Positions 63,701 through 64,000 of a stretch of DNA of 64,000 nucleotides are shown piece after piece. The position numbers and the translations under genes are program-made. Location: NCBI GenBank assembly GCA_015501585.1, contig JADNRY010000184.1, positions 1-64,000 of the forward strand. The letters are read 5' to 3'. A model generated the notes under the pieces. It saw nothing but the letters and a program-made list of their open reading frames with translations, did not search any database and was not told the DNA's origin. The DNA comes from Rhodocollybia butyracea. Lineage: Eukaryota > Basidiomycota > Agaricomycetes > Agaricales > Omphalotaceae. Position 1 is the first letter of the stretch. Every line of letters starts with the position of its first letter.

Positions 63701-64000
63701 ATCACGAATCTTCTTTGTTGCAAGTGCCATTGCTTGAAATTCCTAGTATAGGTTAAACGATAAATCACTGATACAAAACAAATGTACTCACGAAGATAAG
63801 TTTTACTAAAGCCTCCTGAGTTTTCAAACCACCTGGCCTACGATTTCCTTCTGCCAGCTTTGTTGAGTCAACGCGGAGTTTTGTTTTGAAGGCTTCAAAA
63901 TCAGCTTCATTCTCAAGGTCCAGTTCATCTTCTCCATTGTCTTCATCTTCATCGTAACCTAAAATGTCCCGCCCAGTCTGGTCGATATCAAAAGTGTCAA
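60735..64000 (-). CDS. Crypton-type tyrosine recombinase, 5' end beyond window
   Basis: About eleven exons, read from 64000 down to a stop at 60735, introns 45-65 nt. Exons carry an acidic N-terminal piece (DEDEDNGEDELDLENEAD), RPKRTRRGLPIPGTFVGA, then GNRGDDFRALKLAEL (about 63140) with the first catalytic Arg, VHLPRHILGYRQEG (about 62665) with His and Arg, and NSTYHDVYAPAIP (about 62530) with the likely nucleophilic Tyr, followed by AVLGAAGYK. A coiled coil (QRIQNESLRLALEEVRV, 61940) and a GCR1_C-like end (PPLRELEQHFQSHWRKGSGKKWERF) complete it. Cryptons move as DNA circles using this enzyme. One base seems missing in a C-run at 63051-63054 (plus strand), shifting the frame; otherwise it is intact. 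Confidence 0.75.

Noticed and set aside
1..64000. tRNA or rRNA genes
   Set aside because: No cloverleaf with conserved A and B boxes and no rRNA-like segment was found by eye; a tRNAscan-SE run would be decisive.

Overview
The window looks like a transposon-rich stretch of a mushroom-forming basidiomycete (Agaricomycete) chromosome. The evidence is short GT..AG introns of about 45-65 nt, a NACHT-WD40 receptor gene, a Crypton-type tyrosine recombinase, a PIF/Harbinger transposase of the fungal DDE_Tnp_4 type, chromodomain Ty3 and Ty1-copia remnants, and members of Agaricomycete-expanded families without known function. All calls come from reading the sequence; no database search was run.

Layout: 1-375 is the 5' end of a Ty3-like LTR element (minus strand) that leaves the window on the left and cuts into a Harbinger transposase (378-1267). 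Its partner Myb/SANT gene (1482-3156, minus) follows. 4074-16420 is one decayed chromovirus (LTR, gag, protease, RT-RNase H, integrase N-terminus, chromodomain) that received at least five later insertions: a palindromic MITE (5435-5804), a fold-back element (7182-7554), a solo 1.16-kb LTR (9340-10500), a hAT-type MITE with a perfect 8-bp duplication (12294-12625), and an unclassified 2.5-kb block carrying a TRIM (14117-15274). 17281-23415 holds a divergent pair of decayed host-type loci around a 672-bp TTA-flanked MITE, then a second broken gene. 24135-29847 is a 3'-truncated copia element (minus) hit by a solo LTR and a MITE. 30.5-41.9 kb is gene-poor, with a 2-kb duplicated block, a small two-exon gene, a multi-exon gene plus a broken paralogue, and a 128-bp tandem repeat. 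42534-46400 is a NACHT-WD40 (NLR-like) gene whose WD40 array is intact in its first half and frameshifted in the second. 47035-51395 is a gag-only Ty3-like element with paired 253-bp LTRs and a nested solo LTR. It is followed by TPR and hypothetical fragments. 53621-59365 is a gag-only element with 1.12-kb LTRs. 59366-60551 is an XPG-like nuclease cut off by that LTR, and 60735-64000 is a Crypton recombinase running off the right edge.

The most unusual signals are structural. (1) The element at 47035-51395, and the visible part of the one at 1-375, is tiled almost end to end by short hairpins (6-9 bp stems, 2-10 nt loops) in LTRs, leader and gag coding sequence, and some LTR differences preserve pairing. 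(2) The 1.1-kb LTR family carries 8-10 hairpins with a near-constant 12-nt loop but different, mutually complementary stems. (3) Two separate LTR families have a sequence 32-33 nt after a TATA box that is complementary to the bases right after the 5' LTR, the arrangement of Tf1-type self-primed reverse transcription. (4) A similar set of TTGAC/GTCAA-loop hairpins lines the divergent host-like region at 17.3-19.1 kb. Many genes carry single-base indels in homopolymers, so either pervasive decay or assembly error must be kept in mind.
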